Assembly: GCF_019039035.1 (NCBI RefSeq)
Contig: NZ_JAHNZT010000033.1
Location: forward strand, 1-64,000
Reading direction: 5' to 3'
DNA: 64,000 nucleotides
DNA from: Citreicoccus inhibens
Lineage (GTDB): Bacteria > Myxococcota > Myxococcia > Myxococcales > Myxococcaceae
The notes under the pieces: model-generated
Told to the model about the DNA's origin: nothing
Database searches by the model: none
What the model saw: the letters and a program-made list of their open reading frames with translations, nothing else
In this document: one piece after another, positions 1-10,600 of the stretch
Layout of the letters: each line of letters opens with the position of its first letter
Position numbering within the stretch: the first letter of the stretch is position 1
Made by a program: the position numbers and the translations under genes

Positions 1-111
1 ATCGTCCACGACGGGAACTCCTCGGCTCCCCTGCCAGGGGGAGACCGTCTCGGTTGGTTTCTCCGAGGAGCTTCCCTCTTTCCCGCTCACCTCTGTTCGC
101 CGACTACACAC

Positions 112-360
112 TTATAGGGACACGACCAAGATGGGCTTGGGGCCGTCGAAAGAGATCCCGACATGGCCGGTGTATACGAGGCATTCCCGTTCAGTCGGAC
201 CTGGGCTCTCATTGCTTCGGCTCAATTCCAACTTTGATTCGAACATACCTAGATAAGCCCTGTCCCGGTTGCCACGGAAGGCTTGCAGGTAGATTCGTTT
301 GGGGTTGGGTGGTTCCTCTTCCAGTTCGATGATGTCGCCAAGCTGGGCAGCATGAATGTC
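112..360 (-). pseudogene. Fragment of a hypothetical protein gene
   Basis: Read on the minus strand from 360 down to a TAA at 112-114, this frame gives about 82 residues with protein-like composition, including the strings RIYLQAFRGNRDRAYLGMF and CLVYTGHVGISFDGPKP. There is an in-frame stop (TAA) directly upstream, at about 361-363, and no ATG, GTG or TTG before the conserved-looking part, so the 5' end is missing. The segment around HVGISFDG resembles, from memory only, conserved hypothetical proteins of myxobacteria in which a similar string continues further. Here it stops soon after, suggesting a second lesion. It probably marks a resident gene disrupted at the left side of the DISARM locus. 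A chance open frame is the alternative; I favour a remnant. Confidence 0.4.
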
Positions 361-493
361 TTACTGGCTACGAAGGCATCTGCACTGAGCGGATAGGCGC
401 ATCGGCGCCCTCAGTGTATGGGGCGGGATGACGCCGTTCTATCACTCCGAGGAGGTATGGCTTGGCTCAATCCTGTAGCGGGATGTTGCTCCC

Positions 494-3400
494 GTGCCCA
501 TCGCTCCCATTCCGTGCGCGGGTGATATCGCGCAGGTCCGCCATCGTCAGTATCTGGTCAACGAGGTCATTGCTCCTTCGGATGTCCGGGAGCAGCACAC
601 CCTCGTTCGTCTCACGTGTCTCGATGATGACTCACAGGGGCGCCCCCTGTCGGTCTTGTGGGAGCGTGAGCTTGCCGCTCGGGTCATCCGACCTGAACAG
701 GGTGGACTGGGAACGCCGGAGCGTTTCGACGAGCCCCGTCACTTCGCCGCGTATCTGCACGCGCTCAAGTGGAGCTCCGTCACCGCCACCGACGCCCGGC
801 TCTTCCAGGCGCCGTTCCGCGCGGGCATCCACTTGATGAATCACCAGCTCACGCCTCTCAAGAAGGCGCTTGAGCTGCCTCGGGTGAATCTCTTTATCGC
901 CGATGACGTAGGTCTCGGAAAGACCATCGAGGCGGGGTTGGTGTTGCAGGAACTCATCCTCCGCCAGCGTGTGGACCGTGTCCTCATCGTCTGCCCGGCG
1001 TCAGTGACGCTCCAGTGGCGCGATGAGATGGAGAAGCGCTTCGGTCTGCGCTTCGAAATCTTCAACAGCGAGTTTGTCTCCCGCCGCCGTCAGGAGCGCG
1101 GCTTCCAGGTCCCAGTCTGGGCCACGCACTCACGCTTCATCGTGTCGTACCAGACGCTGCGGCGCAGCGAGTACTTCGAACCGCTGAAGACACTCCTGGA
1201 GGAGAAGGGGTACCACAAGTCCTTGTTGGTGCTCGACGAGGCGCACGTTGTCGCGCCCGCCTCGGCCAGCCGCTACGCCATCGACACGGAGACCACTCGC
1301 AGCATCCGCTCACTGGCGGAGCGCTTCGAGCACCGGCTCTTCCTCTCCGCTACGCCGCACAACGGCCACTCGAACAGTTTCTCCGCGCTGTTGGAGATGT
1401 TGGACCCACAGCGCTTCACGCGGGGCACCCGCGTCCGCGAATCACAGCTGGCTCCCGTCATGGTGCGCCGGCTCAAGGGCGACCTTCGCGCCTTGGGCAG
1501 TTCACAGCGCTACCCCGAGCGGCTCGTGGTGGGCGTGCGGCTAACGCATGAATTGGGACGCTGGCACGCCGAGTGGCTCGCCCCGGATGGACAGACCGCC
1601 GAGCAGCGTGTCGACCTGGGCGAGGCCGCCGCCCCGGAACTGGAGCTGTCCCAGAAGCTCGCTCGCTACACGGAGCTCATGGCGCCCGGCACGAAGCAGG
1701 GGCGTCTGGTCTTCATCAACCTCCAGAAGCGCCTCCTCTCGAGCATCGAGGCGTTCCATCGCACTCTCTCCATTCATGCGGCGGCCTTCGGCGCGGGGAC
1801 GCTTGCTCCCGATGGCGGAGCGCTCACCGGCGACATGGCTCCTGAGTCCGAGGAGCATGGCGAAACGGACGAGGCGCTCGAGCTGTCGTTCGCGGAGAGC
1901 ATCCGCGAGCACAGTGAGCATCTGTCCGCCAGCGTCCAGGCGCGCAAGCTCCTGGATGACATGCTCCAGTTGAGCGCCCGGTACCGCGCTGCCCGGGATG
2001 CGAAGCTGCGGGCCCTGCTTCACTGGATTCGCGAGCATCAATGCCCGCTTACCCGAGGCGCCGCGTGGATGCCCCGTCGGGTCATCCTTTTCACTGAGTA
2101 TGGCGACACGCTCCGCTACCTCAAGGAGCAGCTCTCCTCCGCCTTCGAGGGGACCCAACGAGGGGATGAGCGCATCCTCACGCTGACGGGCGGCATCGAT
2201 GACGTGAAGCGCGCGGAAGTGCAGGCCGCCTTCAACGGCTCGATGGAGGAGTTCCCCGTGCGGGTCCTCCTCGCGACCGACGCCGCGCGCGAAGGCATCA
2301 ATCTGCAAGGTCACTGCGCGGACCTCTTCCACATCGACGTTCCGTGGAATCCCTCCCGCATGGAGCAGCGCAACGGTCGCATCGACCGTGCCCTGCAACC
2401 CGAGTCCACCGTGCGCTGTGGCTACTTCGTCTACGGCCAGCGCGCCGAGGATGCGGTGCTCGACACCCTCGCTCGCAAGGTCGAGACCATCACGCGTGAG
2501 TTGGGCAGCCTGGGTTGTGTGCTGATGGACCAGATGCACGATGCCCTCGCCTCGGGCATCACGAAGAGCACACTGGAGAGCCTCTCCCGTGCCGCGACCT
2601 CGACTCGTACGGAGGTGGCGAAGCGGGAACTGGAGTCCCAGCGCACGCTCCAATCCCTGCGCAAGGAACTGGATGCGATTGGAGAACTCCGCGAGCGCAG
2701 CGGCAAGGTCATGGACTTCAATCCCGTCCTGCTGCGCGATGCGCTGGACGTGGGGTTCGAATTGGCCGGCGCGGGCCGGTTGGAGCGGGAGGCCATCACG
2801 GAAGAGGGCCGGACGCTGGAGGCCTGGAAGGTCCCCGTCCTTCCCGCTTCGTGGAGCACGACCCTGGATTCCATTCGTCCGCGCCGGGAACACGACGAGG
2901 CCGCGTGGGAGTGGCGCAAGCGCCCCCTGTCTCCCGTCGTCTTCGAGGCGCCGCCGGGCGTTTCCAGCAAGCTCGTCCACCTGCATCTGTCCCATCCGCT
3001 CGTCCAGCGGGTGCTCCAGCGGTTCCTGGCGCAGGGGTTCTCCGCGAACGACCTGAGCCGTGTCACGGTGGTCCAGACCCAACGCGACGCAGTGGCGCGC
3101 GTCATTGTCTTCGGCCGGTTGTCTCTCTTTGGCGAGGGTGCCGCGCGGCTTCATGACGAGGTGGTCTCTGTTTCTGCAAGGTGGCTGGATGGCGGCGGCC
3201 GCGGGCACCTGAAGCCCTTCGCGGACGACGCGGACCGCAAGGCGATCGACCAACTGGAGACCACGCTGGCAGAGGCTCCCGCGCTCTCCGCGATCCCCAA
3301 AGCCGTCCAGAAGCGGTTGTTGGCCAGCGCCGAGTCCGACTTCTCGAAGCTCTGGTCCGCCGTCGAGGAACAGGCGTCGGTGCGAGAGCAGGGGGCTCGC

Positions 3401-3688
3401 AAGAAGCTGGCGGCGCGAGGGGCGGCCGAAGCCAAGGCGCTGACAGCAATTCTCCTGACACAGCAGGAGGCCATCCAGGAGGCACTGGGCGCGCAGCTCG
3501 AGCTCAAGCTCGACGCCCGAGTGGAGCAGGACCAATGGAGGAGGGACAAGGTCCATCTTGAACAGCGATTGACCGCGCTCGGAAGAGAGCTTGTCGAACA
3601 ACCTGAATCCTTGAAGGCCACCTACGCCGTGCGGGTCGCCCGACTGGTTCCCGTGGGCATGGTCTATCTGTGGCCGGGGGCACGCTGA
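494..3688 (+). CDS. drmD: DISARM SNF2-family helicase DrmD
   Basis: A 1064-aa SNF2-type ATPase, the signature helicase of class 1 DISARM phage-defence systems. The N-terminal lobe has a Walker A motif DDVGLGKT (residues 137-144) and DEAH (248-251). The C-terminal helicase lobe carries TDAAREGINLQ and motif VI QRNGRIDR (about 625-632). A long alpha-helical C-terminal half follows. The GTG at 494 is the first possible start after an in-frame stop at 476-478, and the protein begins with a plausible short lead into QVRHRQYLV. No good ribosome site precedes it: the strong GGAGG at 451-455 is too far away. The stop overlaps the drmMI start as TGATG. Function in defence is inferred from the family and operon. 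Confidence 0.9.
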   Translation: MPIAPIPCAGDIAQVRHRQYLVNEVIAPSDVREQHTLVRLTCLDDDSQGRPLSVLWERELAARVIRPEQGGLGTPERFDEPRHFAAYLHALKWSSVTATDARLFQAPFRAGIHLMNHQLTPLKKALELPRVNLFIADDVGLGKTIEAGLVLQELILRQRVDRVLIVCPASVTLQWRDEMEKRFGLRFEIFNSEFVSRRRQERGFQVPVWATHSRFIVSYQTLRRSEYFEPLKTLLEEKGYHKSLLVLDEAHVVAPASASRYAIDTETTRSIRSLAERFEHRLFLSATPHNGHSNSFSALLEMLDPQRFTRGTRVRESQLAPVMVRRLKGDLRALGSSQRYPERLVVGVRLTHELGRWHAEWLAPDGQTAEQRVDLGEAAAPELELSQKLARYTELMAPGTKQGRLVFINLQKRLLSSIEAFHRTLSIHAAAFGAGTLAPDGGALTGDMAPESEEHGETDEALELSFAESIREHSEHLSASVQARKLLDDMLQLSARYRAARDAKLRALLHWIREHQCPLTRGAAWMPRRVILFTEYGDTLRYLKEQLSSAFEGTQRGDERILTLTGGIDDVKRAEVQAAFNGSMEEFPVRVLLATDAAREGINLQGHCADLFHIDVPWNPSRMEQRNGRIDRALQPESTVRCGYFVYGQRAEDAVLDTLARKVETITRELGSLGCVLMDQMHDALASGITKSTLESLSRAATSTRTEVAKRELESQRTLQSLRKELDAIGELRERSGKVMDFNPVLLRDALDVGFELAGAGRLEREAITEEGRTLEAWKVPVLPASWSTTLDSIRPRREHDEAAWEWRKRPLSPVVFEAPPGVSSKLVHLHLSHPLVQRVLQRFLAQGFSANDLSRVTVVQTQRDAVARVIVFGRLSLFGEGAARLHDEVVSVSARWLDGGGRGHLKPFADDADRKAIDQLETTLAEAPALSAIPKAVQKRLLASAESDFSKLWSAVEEQASVREQGARKKLAARGAAEAKALTAILLTQQEAIQEALGAQLELKLDARVEQDQWRRDKVHLEQRLTALGRELVEQPESLKATYAVRVARLVPVGMVYLWPGAR

Positions 3689-6600
3689 TGAACGGGCAGA
3701 ACTTTGGCGGGGACGTCGAGCGTCGCTATCACCAGACCTGGATGGGGATGGCTCAGCCCATCGAAGGCTTGGTGGTCTCCATTCCGGTCCTCGAGGACGC
3801 GCAGTGCATGCAGCGTCTGCCGGTGTCCGCGCAGTCGCGGTTTGTCCTGCTGACGGGCCGGGAGTCGCCTCGCGTGACGGATGTCCCGCGCTTCCTCCGG
3901 GAGGTGCTGGGCTACACCGAGGACGATTTCACCACGAGGTTTCCGGAGGACCTCCAGCTCGATATCGCGGAGGGGCACCAGACGCTCACGCCCACGCGGG
4001 GGCTGTTGCGACGAGGGCCTCCTCCCACGAAGCCGGAAGGACTGCCGGATGATTCCACGCCCATCAGCCGCGCCGCGGAAGGCTTCGCGCTCCTGACGTG
4101 GGAGTTGCCGGTCGGGTTGGACCTGGACAAGAAGGAGGACACCACGGGCGCATGGTTCTACGAGCCCACCGCCAAGTTCGAGCGCCTGCTACGCGCGGCC
4201 CGTGTCCCCATCGGTCTGCTGTTCAACGGGGACTCCGTGCGCCTCGTCTATGCGCCCCACGGAGAGACGTCAGGGCACATCACCTTCCGGTTCAAGGACC
4301 TCGTCACCGCCAGCGGCCGTCCGCTGTTCGACGCGATGGTGATGCTCCTGCATGCGCGCCGCTTCTTCGGCGTGCTGCCCGAGCATCAGCTTCCCGCGCT
4401 CCTGGAGCAGTCACGCCGCCGGCAGGCGGATGTCACCGACGAACTGGCCGACCAGGTCCTGGAGGCGCTCGGCATCCTTCTCACGGGTTTCGAGACGGCC
4501 GCTGAACGGGATGGCTCCCGGGCCTTGGCCGAGGCGTTCTCGCGAGGTGAGGACCACGTTTATGGCGGGCTCCTCTCCACGCTCTTGCGGCTCGTCTTCA
4601 TCCTCTACGCGGAGGACCAGGGTCTGCTTCCCGTCGACCAGGAGCCCTACCGCGATGATTTGTCGGTGAAGGCACTTCACGCGCAGCTCGTCGAGGACTC
4701 CAGCCAATACCCCGATTCGATGAACCGGCGGTTCGGTGCGTGGCCACGGTTGTTGGCGCTCTTCCGGTGCATCTACTTAGGCGCCTCGCATGACAAGCTG
4801 CGAATGCCGGCACGGCGTGGACAGCTCTTCGACCCTGACGCGTTCCCCTTCCTGGGAGGTGCGAGTTCCGCCGAGGTGGGCACGGATGTGCGGGTGCCTC
4901 CCATTGATGACGAGACGGTCCTCCAGGTCCTGGAACGGCTCATCTTTCTCAAGGGACAGCGCCTGAGCTTCAAGTCGCTCGACGTGGAGCAGATTGGCTC
5001 CGTGTACGAGGGCCTGATGGGCTTCCACGTGAAGCGCCTGAGTGGCGCTGGAATCTGCCTCAAGCCTTCACGGGTATGGGTCTCGGTGCCCGAGGTGCTG
5101 GCCCAGCCCGCGAAGCGGCGTGCGGCATGGCTGGAAGGGGAGGTGGGCCTCGATGCGAAGGCGGTGAAAGCCCTGTCGAAGACGTTGGAGCAGGCTACGA
5201 CGCAGCAGTTGGTCCTGGCCGCGCTGGAGCCGTACCGCGTGAAGGGGACCGAGACACGGCGAGACCAGTGGGTACTCCAGCCTGGCGACGAGCGGCGACG
5301 GACCAGCAGTCACTACACGCCTCGTAGTCTGTCAGCGCCCATCGTCCGTCGGGCTCTGGAGCCTTTGCTCAAGACGATGGGGCCGCAGCCGTCTTCAGAG
5401 AGACTCCTCAACCTGAAGATCTGCGACCCGGCCATGGGGTCGGGTGCGTTCCTGGTGGAGTCCTGCCGTTTTCTCGCGGACCAGGTTGTCGCCGCTTGGA
5501 CACGTGAGGGCGTGCTGAAGCGTGACAAGCATGAGGACGAGGTGATGCGGGCACGCAGGCTGGTGGCTCAGCGATGCCTGTACGGCGTGGACAAGAATCC
5601 ATGGGCCGTGAAGCTCGCGAAGCTGTCGCTGTGGCTCGTGACGTTGGCGAAGACGGAGCCCTTCACCTTCCTGGACCATGCACTCAAGTGTGGGGATTCA
5701 CTGGTCGGGCTCGATCTGGATCAGCTTCAATCATTTCACTGGGCCCCGACCCGCAAGAAGCAGTCGGAGCTGTCCTGGGCGTTCATCTCGAAGGCGCTGA
5801 AGAGCTCGCTGGAGAAGCGCGAGAAGATCCTCCAACTCGCGCTCGACCTGGAAGGACCGGAGCGCAAGCCGCTGCAACTGGACTTGGAGCCCGGCCGGGT
5901 GAAGGAGGGGCTTCTGCGCGACGCGGACGTGGCGTTGGAGGACATCAAGCGGATCGCCAATGCGTGCGTCGGGGCGTTCTTCGCGCATGGCTCGGACAAG
6001 GAGCGGGAGAAGGAGCGCGTCCGCCGGTTGGACCTGATTGGGGTGTGGTTGTCCAAGGCGAAGAATGGTGTTCCGCCGCCCATGCCTGCGGACATCGCGG
6101 AGTTCTCCGCGCCGTCGTGGACGTTCCACTGGCCGCTGGAGTTCCCGGAGGTTTTCCACGGGAGCCGGCCGGATCCGCTCGACAACGAGCAGCCCAACAA
6201 GGCTGCATGGGTGGATGGGTTCGTGGGGAACCCTCCGTTCGCGGGAAAGAACGCCATCATTGAGGCGGGCGGAGCGAGCTATCTCCCTTGGCTCCAGGCG
6301 ATTCATGAGGGGGCGCATGGCAACGCGGATCTCTCCGCGCACTTCTTCCGCCGTGCGTTTCATCTGTTGGGCGAACACGGTAGCTTCGGATTCATCGCAA
6401 CGAACACCATCGCGCAGGGGGACACGAGGGCCACGGGGCTGAAGCACTTGGTGGACCATGGTGGCCACCTCTACGACGCTGTGCGCTCCATGAAATGGCC
6501 GGTGGCTGGCGCCAACGTCTCGGTGTCCGTGGTGCATTTGGCGAAGGGCCACGTCTCCGACCTGCAGTTGGAGCCGCGGCTGGACCATCTGCCCGTAACT

Positions 6601-7602
6601 CACCTGAACTCTCGACTGAGAGGAAAACCCGAGCGATCAGATCCAGAGATACTCACCGCCAATGCGGGGAAGAGCTTCCAGGGATGCATCGTCCTTGGGA
6701 TGGGGTTCGTTCTCAGCTCCGAGCAGCGATCAGCGCTCGTCGCGAAATCACCGAGGAACGTGGAACGCATCTTTCGCTATGTGGGCGGAGAAGAAATCAA
6801 CTCCGACCCGAGTCCCGAACTCGAAAGGCACGTCATCAACTTCGGGCAGATGGAATTACAGAAGGCGGAGCACTGGTCGGAACTCATTCGTATCGTACGG
6901 GAGTTGGTGAAACCTGAGCGAGACAAGAACAATAGGGAAAGCTACCGCAAGTGGTGGTGGCAGTTTGGCGAGAAGCGCATTGAACTACAGGAAGCACTTC
7001 GCCCCGTCGCTCGTTGCCTCACGACCTCTCGAGTCTCGAAGCACTTGATGTTCTCATGGCAGCCGTCGTCCGTTGTCTTCAGCGAGCAAGTCATTGTCAT
7101 CCCCGTAGAGCAGGACTGCTGGCAGACGGTGCTTCAATCGCGAGTTCATGAGGTCTGGGCCCGGCTTCTGTCGTCATCTCTCGAGGACCGCCTTCGTTAC
7201 GCACCAAGCGACTGCTTCGAGACATTCCCCTTTCCTGACTTCGGGAATGCATCGGCGCTCGACCGCATCGGCGAGCGGCTCCACTTTGAGCGCAGCCAGT
7301 ACATGCAGGCCCACAACATCGGTCTGACGACGACTTACAACCGGCTCAAGGACAAGTCCGTCACCGACACCGCGACGCAGTGCCTGCGGGACCTGCACGT
7401 GGCCGTAGACCAGTCCGTCCTGGACGCCTACGGATGGAAGGACATCCACGTCCCTTTGTACTGCGGCGCCACTCCCAAACAGCTCGAAGTCTTCGAAGAC
7501 GAAGTGCTCGACCGCCTCTTCGACCTGAACGCCCAGCGCGCACACGAGGAAGCCCATCCCACCGCCCGCCATCCCTCGAAATCCCGCGCCCAGACCGCGT
7601 GA
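3688..7602 (+). CDS. drmMI: DISARM adenine-N6 DNA methyltransferase DrmMI
   Basis: A 1304-aa Eco57I-like methyltransferase, the modification enzyme of class 1 DISARM, expected to mark host DNA by N6-adenine methylation. The SAM-binding motif I DPAMGSGAF lies at residues 580-588 and the catalytic NPPF motif at 848-851; the order (motif I before NPPF) is that of gamma-type enzymes. The region before motif I is a long N-terminal extension, and the region after NPPF should hold target recognition. ATG 3688 overlaps the drmD stop (TGATG), which supports this start over a GTG 18 bases earlier. Bases of about 6600-7215 (residues about 970-1175) are clearly poorer in GC than the flanks, with less biased codons, as if the specificity segment had been exchanged. 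Confidence 0.92.
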   Translation: MNGQNFGGDVERRYHQTWMGMAQPIEGLVVSIPVLEDAQCMQRLPVSAQSRFVLLTGRESPRVTDVPRFLREVLGYTEDDFTTRFPEDLQLDIAEGHQTLTPTRGLLRRGPPPTKPEGLPDDSTPISRAAEGFALLTWELPVGLDLDKKEDTTGAWFYEPTAKFERLLRAARVPIGLLFNGDSVRLVYAPHGETSGHITFRFKDLVTASGRPLFDAMVMLLHARRFFGVLPEHQLPALLEQSRRRQADVTDELADQVLEALGILLTGFETAAERDGSRALAEAFSRGEDHVYGGLLSTLLRLVFILYAEDQGLLPVDQEPYRDDLSVKALHAQLVEDSSQYPDSMNRRFGAWPRLLALFRCIYLGASHDKLRMPARRGQLFDPDAFPFLGGASSAEVGTDVRVPPIDDETVLQVLERLIFLKGQRLSFKSLDVEQIGSVYEGLMGFHVKRLSGAGICLKPSRVWVSVPEVLAQPAKRRAAWLEGEVGLDAKAVKALSKTLEQATTQQLVLAALEPYRVKGTETRRDQWVLQPGDERRRTSSHYTPRSLSAPIVRRALEPLLKTMGPQPSSERLLNLKICDPAMGSGAFLVESCRFLADQVVAAWTREGVLKRDKHEDEVMRARRLVAQRCLYGVDKNPWAVKLAKLSLWLVTLAKTEPFTFLDHALKCGDSLVGLDLDQLQSFHWAPTRKKQSELSWAFISKALKSSLEKREKILQLALDLEGPERKPLQLDLEPGRVKEGLLRDADVALEDIKRIANACVGAFFAHGSDKEREKERVRRLDLIGVWLSKAKNGVPPPMPADIAEFSAPSWTFHWPLEFPEVFHGSRPDPLDNEQPNKAAWVDGFVGNPPFAGKNAIIEAGGASYLPWLQAIHEGAHGNADLSAHFFRRAFHLLGEHGSFGFIATNTIAQGDTRATGLKHLVDHGGHLYDAVRSMKWPVAGANVSVSVVHLAKGHVSDLQLEPRLDHLPVTHLNSRLRGKPERSDPEILTANAGKSFQGCIVLGMGFVLSSEQRSALVAKSPRNVERIFRYVGGEEINSDPSPELERHVINFGQMELQKAEHWSELIRIVRELVKPERDKNNRESYRKWWWQFGEKRIELQEALRPVARCLTTSRVSKHLMFSWQPSSVVFSEQVIVIPVEQDCWQTVLQSRVHEVWARLLSSSLEDRLRYAPSDCFETFPFPDFGNASALDRIGERLHFERSQYMQAHNIGLTTTYNRLKDKSVTDTATQCLRDLHVAVDQSVLDAYGWKDIHVPLYCGATPKQLEVFEDEVLDRLFDLNAQRAHEEAHPTARHPSKSRAQTA

Positions 7603-7610
7603 GGCTTCCC

Positions 7611-10600
7611 ATGCATGCTGCTGACACGGGAGCGGTCCGCTCCCACCTCATCGATGCGCTCGAAGCGGACCTCGTCGGTCCGTTCCACAAGCCTCCAGGT
7701 GCTGCCGTCTCGGACACCCCGGAAGTGCTCCGCACGCCACCGTCTCGCTGGTACCTGACGGGCTTCCTCGTTCCGCTCGACCAGGGTGTCATCGAGGATG
7801 ACCCTGACGACGAGGAAGACGACCTGGCCGCGGGCAATGACGAGGACCACGAGGACGCCTCCCGACCTGATCCGACCGCCAAGAAGGTGCGCCGCCTGCC
7901 CGCATCCATGGGCCTGTCCGTCTTCGTCCCCGCGGGCGCATCCCAGCTCGCCGCCCATGTCTGTTGGGCGGACTATCAGCGCATCGAAGCAGAGGGTCGC
8001 AAGCACTGGAGCCGCACCTTCCACCAACGCACCGTCACCCTGTCACTGAACGACGCGACACTGCGGGAAGGCATGTACCTCCAGGACGGTCGGGGCCTGC
8101 GCCTGGAAGGCCACGTGGAGAAGACGCGCGAAGGCGAGCTCGCGGTCGCCATCTTCCTCGTCAACGCGCGTCCGCCCACCAGCACCGCCGCCGACCGGGA
8201 CGAGGCCTATGCCTTCCAGACCCACCTCGCCCTGGAATGCGAGCAAGGCTTCGTCAGCCGACAGGACTCCAGCGACGCCATGAGCGAGGACGACGACGAC
8301 CGCGTCAACGACCTCCAGTTCCGCGACCGCCAGCGGTGGGCCGTGGGTCATGGCATCTCCGTGCGCATCCCATCAGTCTCCGTCCCCGTCATCCGCGTGG
8401 AAACGGATTGGCTGCCACGCGTCGAGGTGCTCCCTGTCGAAGCGCGGCAGATTCACGAAGTCACGGTCGGCATGGAGCTGCTCGCCGCGTTCGCAACCCC
8501 CGCAGAGGCCGTTGCGGCCCTGCTCCCTCTGGTCCGGACCTACCGTGAATGGGTGGCCACCCAGGCCACTCTCGCTGTCGGCAGTGAACGCCGCGAGGAG
8601 ACACGGGATGAGCTCATCCGCAGGGCTCGACGCGCGGCTGATCGCATCGAGGAGGGTATCCAACTCCTGACTCGGGAGCCTCTCGCCTTCGACGCCTTCC
8701 GCTGGATGAACAGCGTCATGGCCCAGGCGGAGCGAAAGGTGCGGCAGGGAGAAGCGCCCCAATGGCGTCTCTTCCAGCTCGCCTTCATCCTGCTCAACCT
8801 CCCCTCCGTTGAGCACGAAGGCCACGCGGACCGTGAGCTCGTGGAGCTCATCTTCTTCCCCACCGGAGGCGGAAAGACGCAGGCCTACCTGGGGCTGATT
8901 GCCTTCACCTTGCTCCTGCGCCGTCTCCGCGGTCAGGCCTACCTCCACGGCGGCCTGGGTGTGGCCGTGCTGCTGCGCTACACGCTGCGGTTGCTCACTC
9001 TCGACCAACTGGGGCGCGCCGCGACACTCATCTGTGCGCTCGAAGTGCTCCGCCAACAAGAGCCGAAGCGCCTGGGCGCAGTGCGCTTCTCCATCGGCCT
9101 GTGGGTCGGCCGCTCCGCGACTGCCAACACGCTGGAGCAGGCATCCACGCAGATTACCGAGTACAAGAATGACAACAGCCCCCGCGCGCAATCGCCGTTC
9201 CCGCTCGCCACCTGCCCCTGGTGCGCCACACCGTTCGAACGGGAGTGCTTCATCCTCCGGCCGTCCAAGTCCAGACCCGAGGAAGTGCTCGTCGGCTGCG
9301 CCAACATCGCGTGCGCCTTCAACCTCGGCCGCAACCCGGAAGGGCTCCCCGTCCTCTTCGTCGACGAGCAGATCTACCGCGAGCTGCCGTGCTTCCTCGT
9401 CGCCACCGTGGACAAGTTCGCCATGCTGCCGTGGCGTGGAGAGACGGGATTGCTCTTCGGTCGCGTCTTGGGGCGCACCGGAAAGCGCTTCGTCGGCCCG
9501 TGCAACGCTGCCGCGGACGTGAAGGCGGCGCTCGTGACGCTCCCGAAGGGGCTGCCTCCTCCCGAGCTCATCGTCCAGGACGAACTGCACCTCATCTCCG
9601 GCCCATTGGGCTCCATGGTGGGCCTCTACGAAGGCGCCGTCCTGACGCTCGCGCCTCGGGCGAAGTTGGTGGCCTCCACCGCCACCGTCCGCCGCTCCCG
9701 GCAACAGGTGAGTCGCCTCTATGGGCGGGACGTCGCGCTCTTCCCTCCGCCAGGGGTGGATGCCTCCGAGACGTTCTTCGCCTCCGTGGGCAAGAAGGGC
9801 GCGCGCCAATACGTGGGCGTGGCGGCACCGGGGCGGCCCATGAAGGCCATCCTGCTGCGCGTCTATGTCAGCCTGCTCGCCGCCGCCTCGCGCGGCGAGC
9901 AGCTTCACGGCGCCGTGAGCGCGGACCCGTACCTGACGCTCGTCGGCTACTTCAACAGCTTGCGCGAACTGGGCGGCATGCGCCGGCTGGTCGAGGACGA
10001 GGTTCGCCGACTGGTGATGGACCGCGTTCGCCGTCGTCCAGAGGACTTCGGCAGAGAGGCCGAGCATCCCTGGTATCGGGGCAGGACCATCCGCGGCGAG
10101 CCCATCGAGCTGACCAGCCGGGAGAAGACCGCTGACATCAAGGCCTCGAAGAGCCGCCTGGAGCTCACGCACGGCCAGCCCCAGAGCATCGACGTCGTGC
10201 TCGCCAGCAACATGATCTCCGTCGGCGTGGACATCGACAGGTTGGGACTCATGGTCGTGGCGGGACAGCCCAAGACGACCAGCGAGTACATCCAGGCGTC
10301 CAGCCGCGTGGGCCGCAAGATGAACAAGCCCGGCCTCGTGGTGACGTGCCTCAACGCGGCCAAGCCCCGCGACCGCAGCCACTACGAGCGCTTCGGGACG
10401 TATCACGAGTCGTTCTATCGCTTCGTCGAAGCCACCTCGGTGACACCCTTCTCGGCTCCGGCGCTCGACCGGGGGCTCGCGGGCGTGGTGGTGGCGCTGG
10501 GCCGGCTGCTGGACACCGCCATGACCGCGCCCCTGGAGTGGAAGTCCCTTCAGGCACACCGCGACGCGCTGGAGCAGGCGCTCGAAACCCTGGCGAAGCG

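Noticed and set aside
462-836. A 124-aa plus-strand frame at the start of drmD with a good ribosome site
   Set aside because: It overlaps the conserved drmD N-terminus in another frame, has Ser/Arg-rich composition and no family resemblance.
1541-3601. Long antisense frame (686 aa) inside drmD
   Set aside because: It mirrors the codon bias of the sense gene; the translation is low-complexity and matches nothing.
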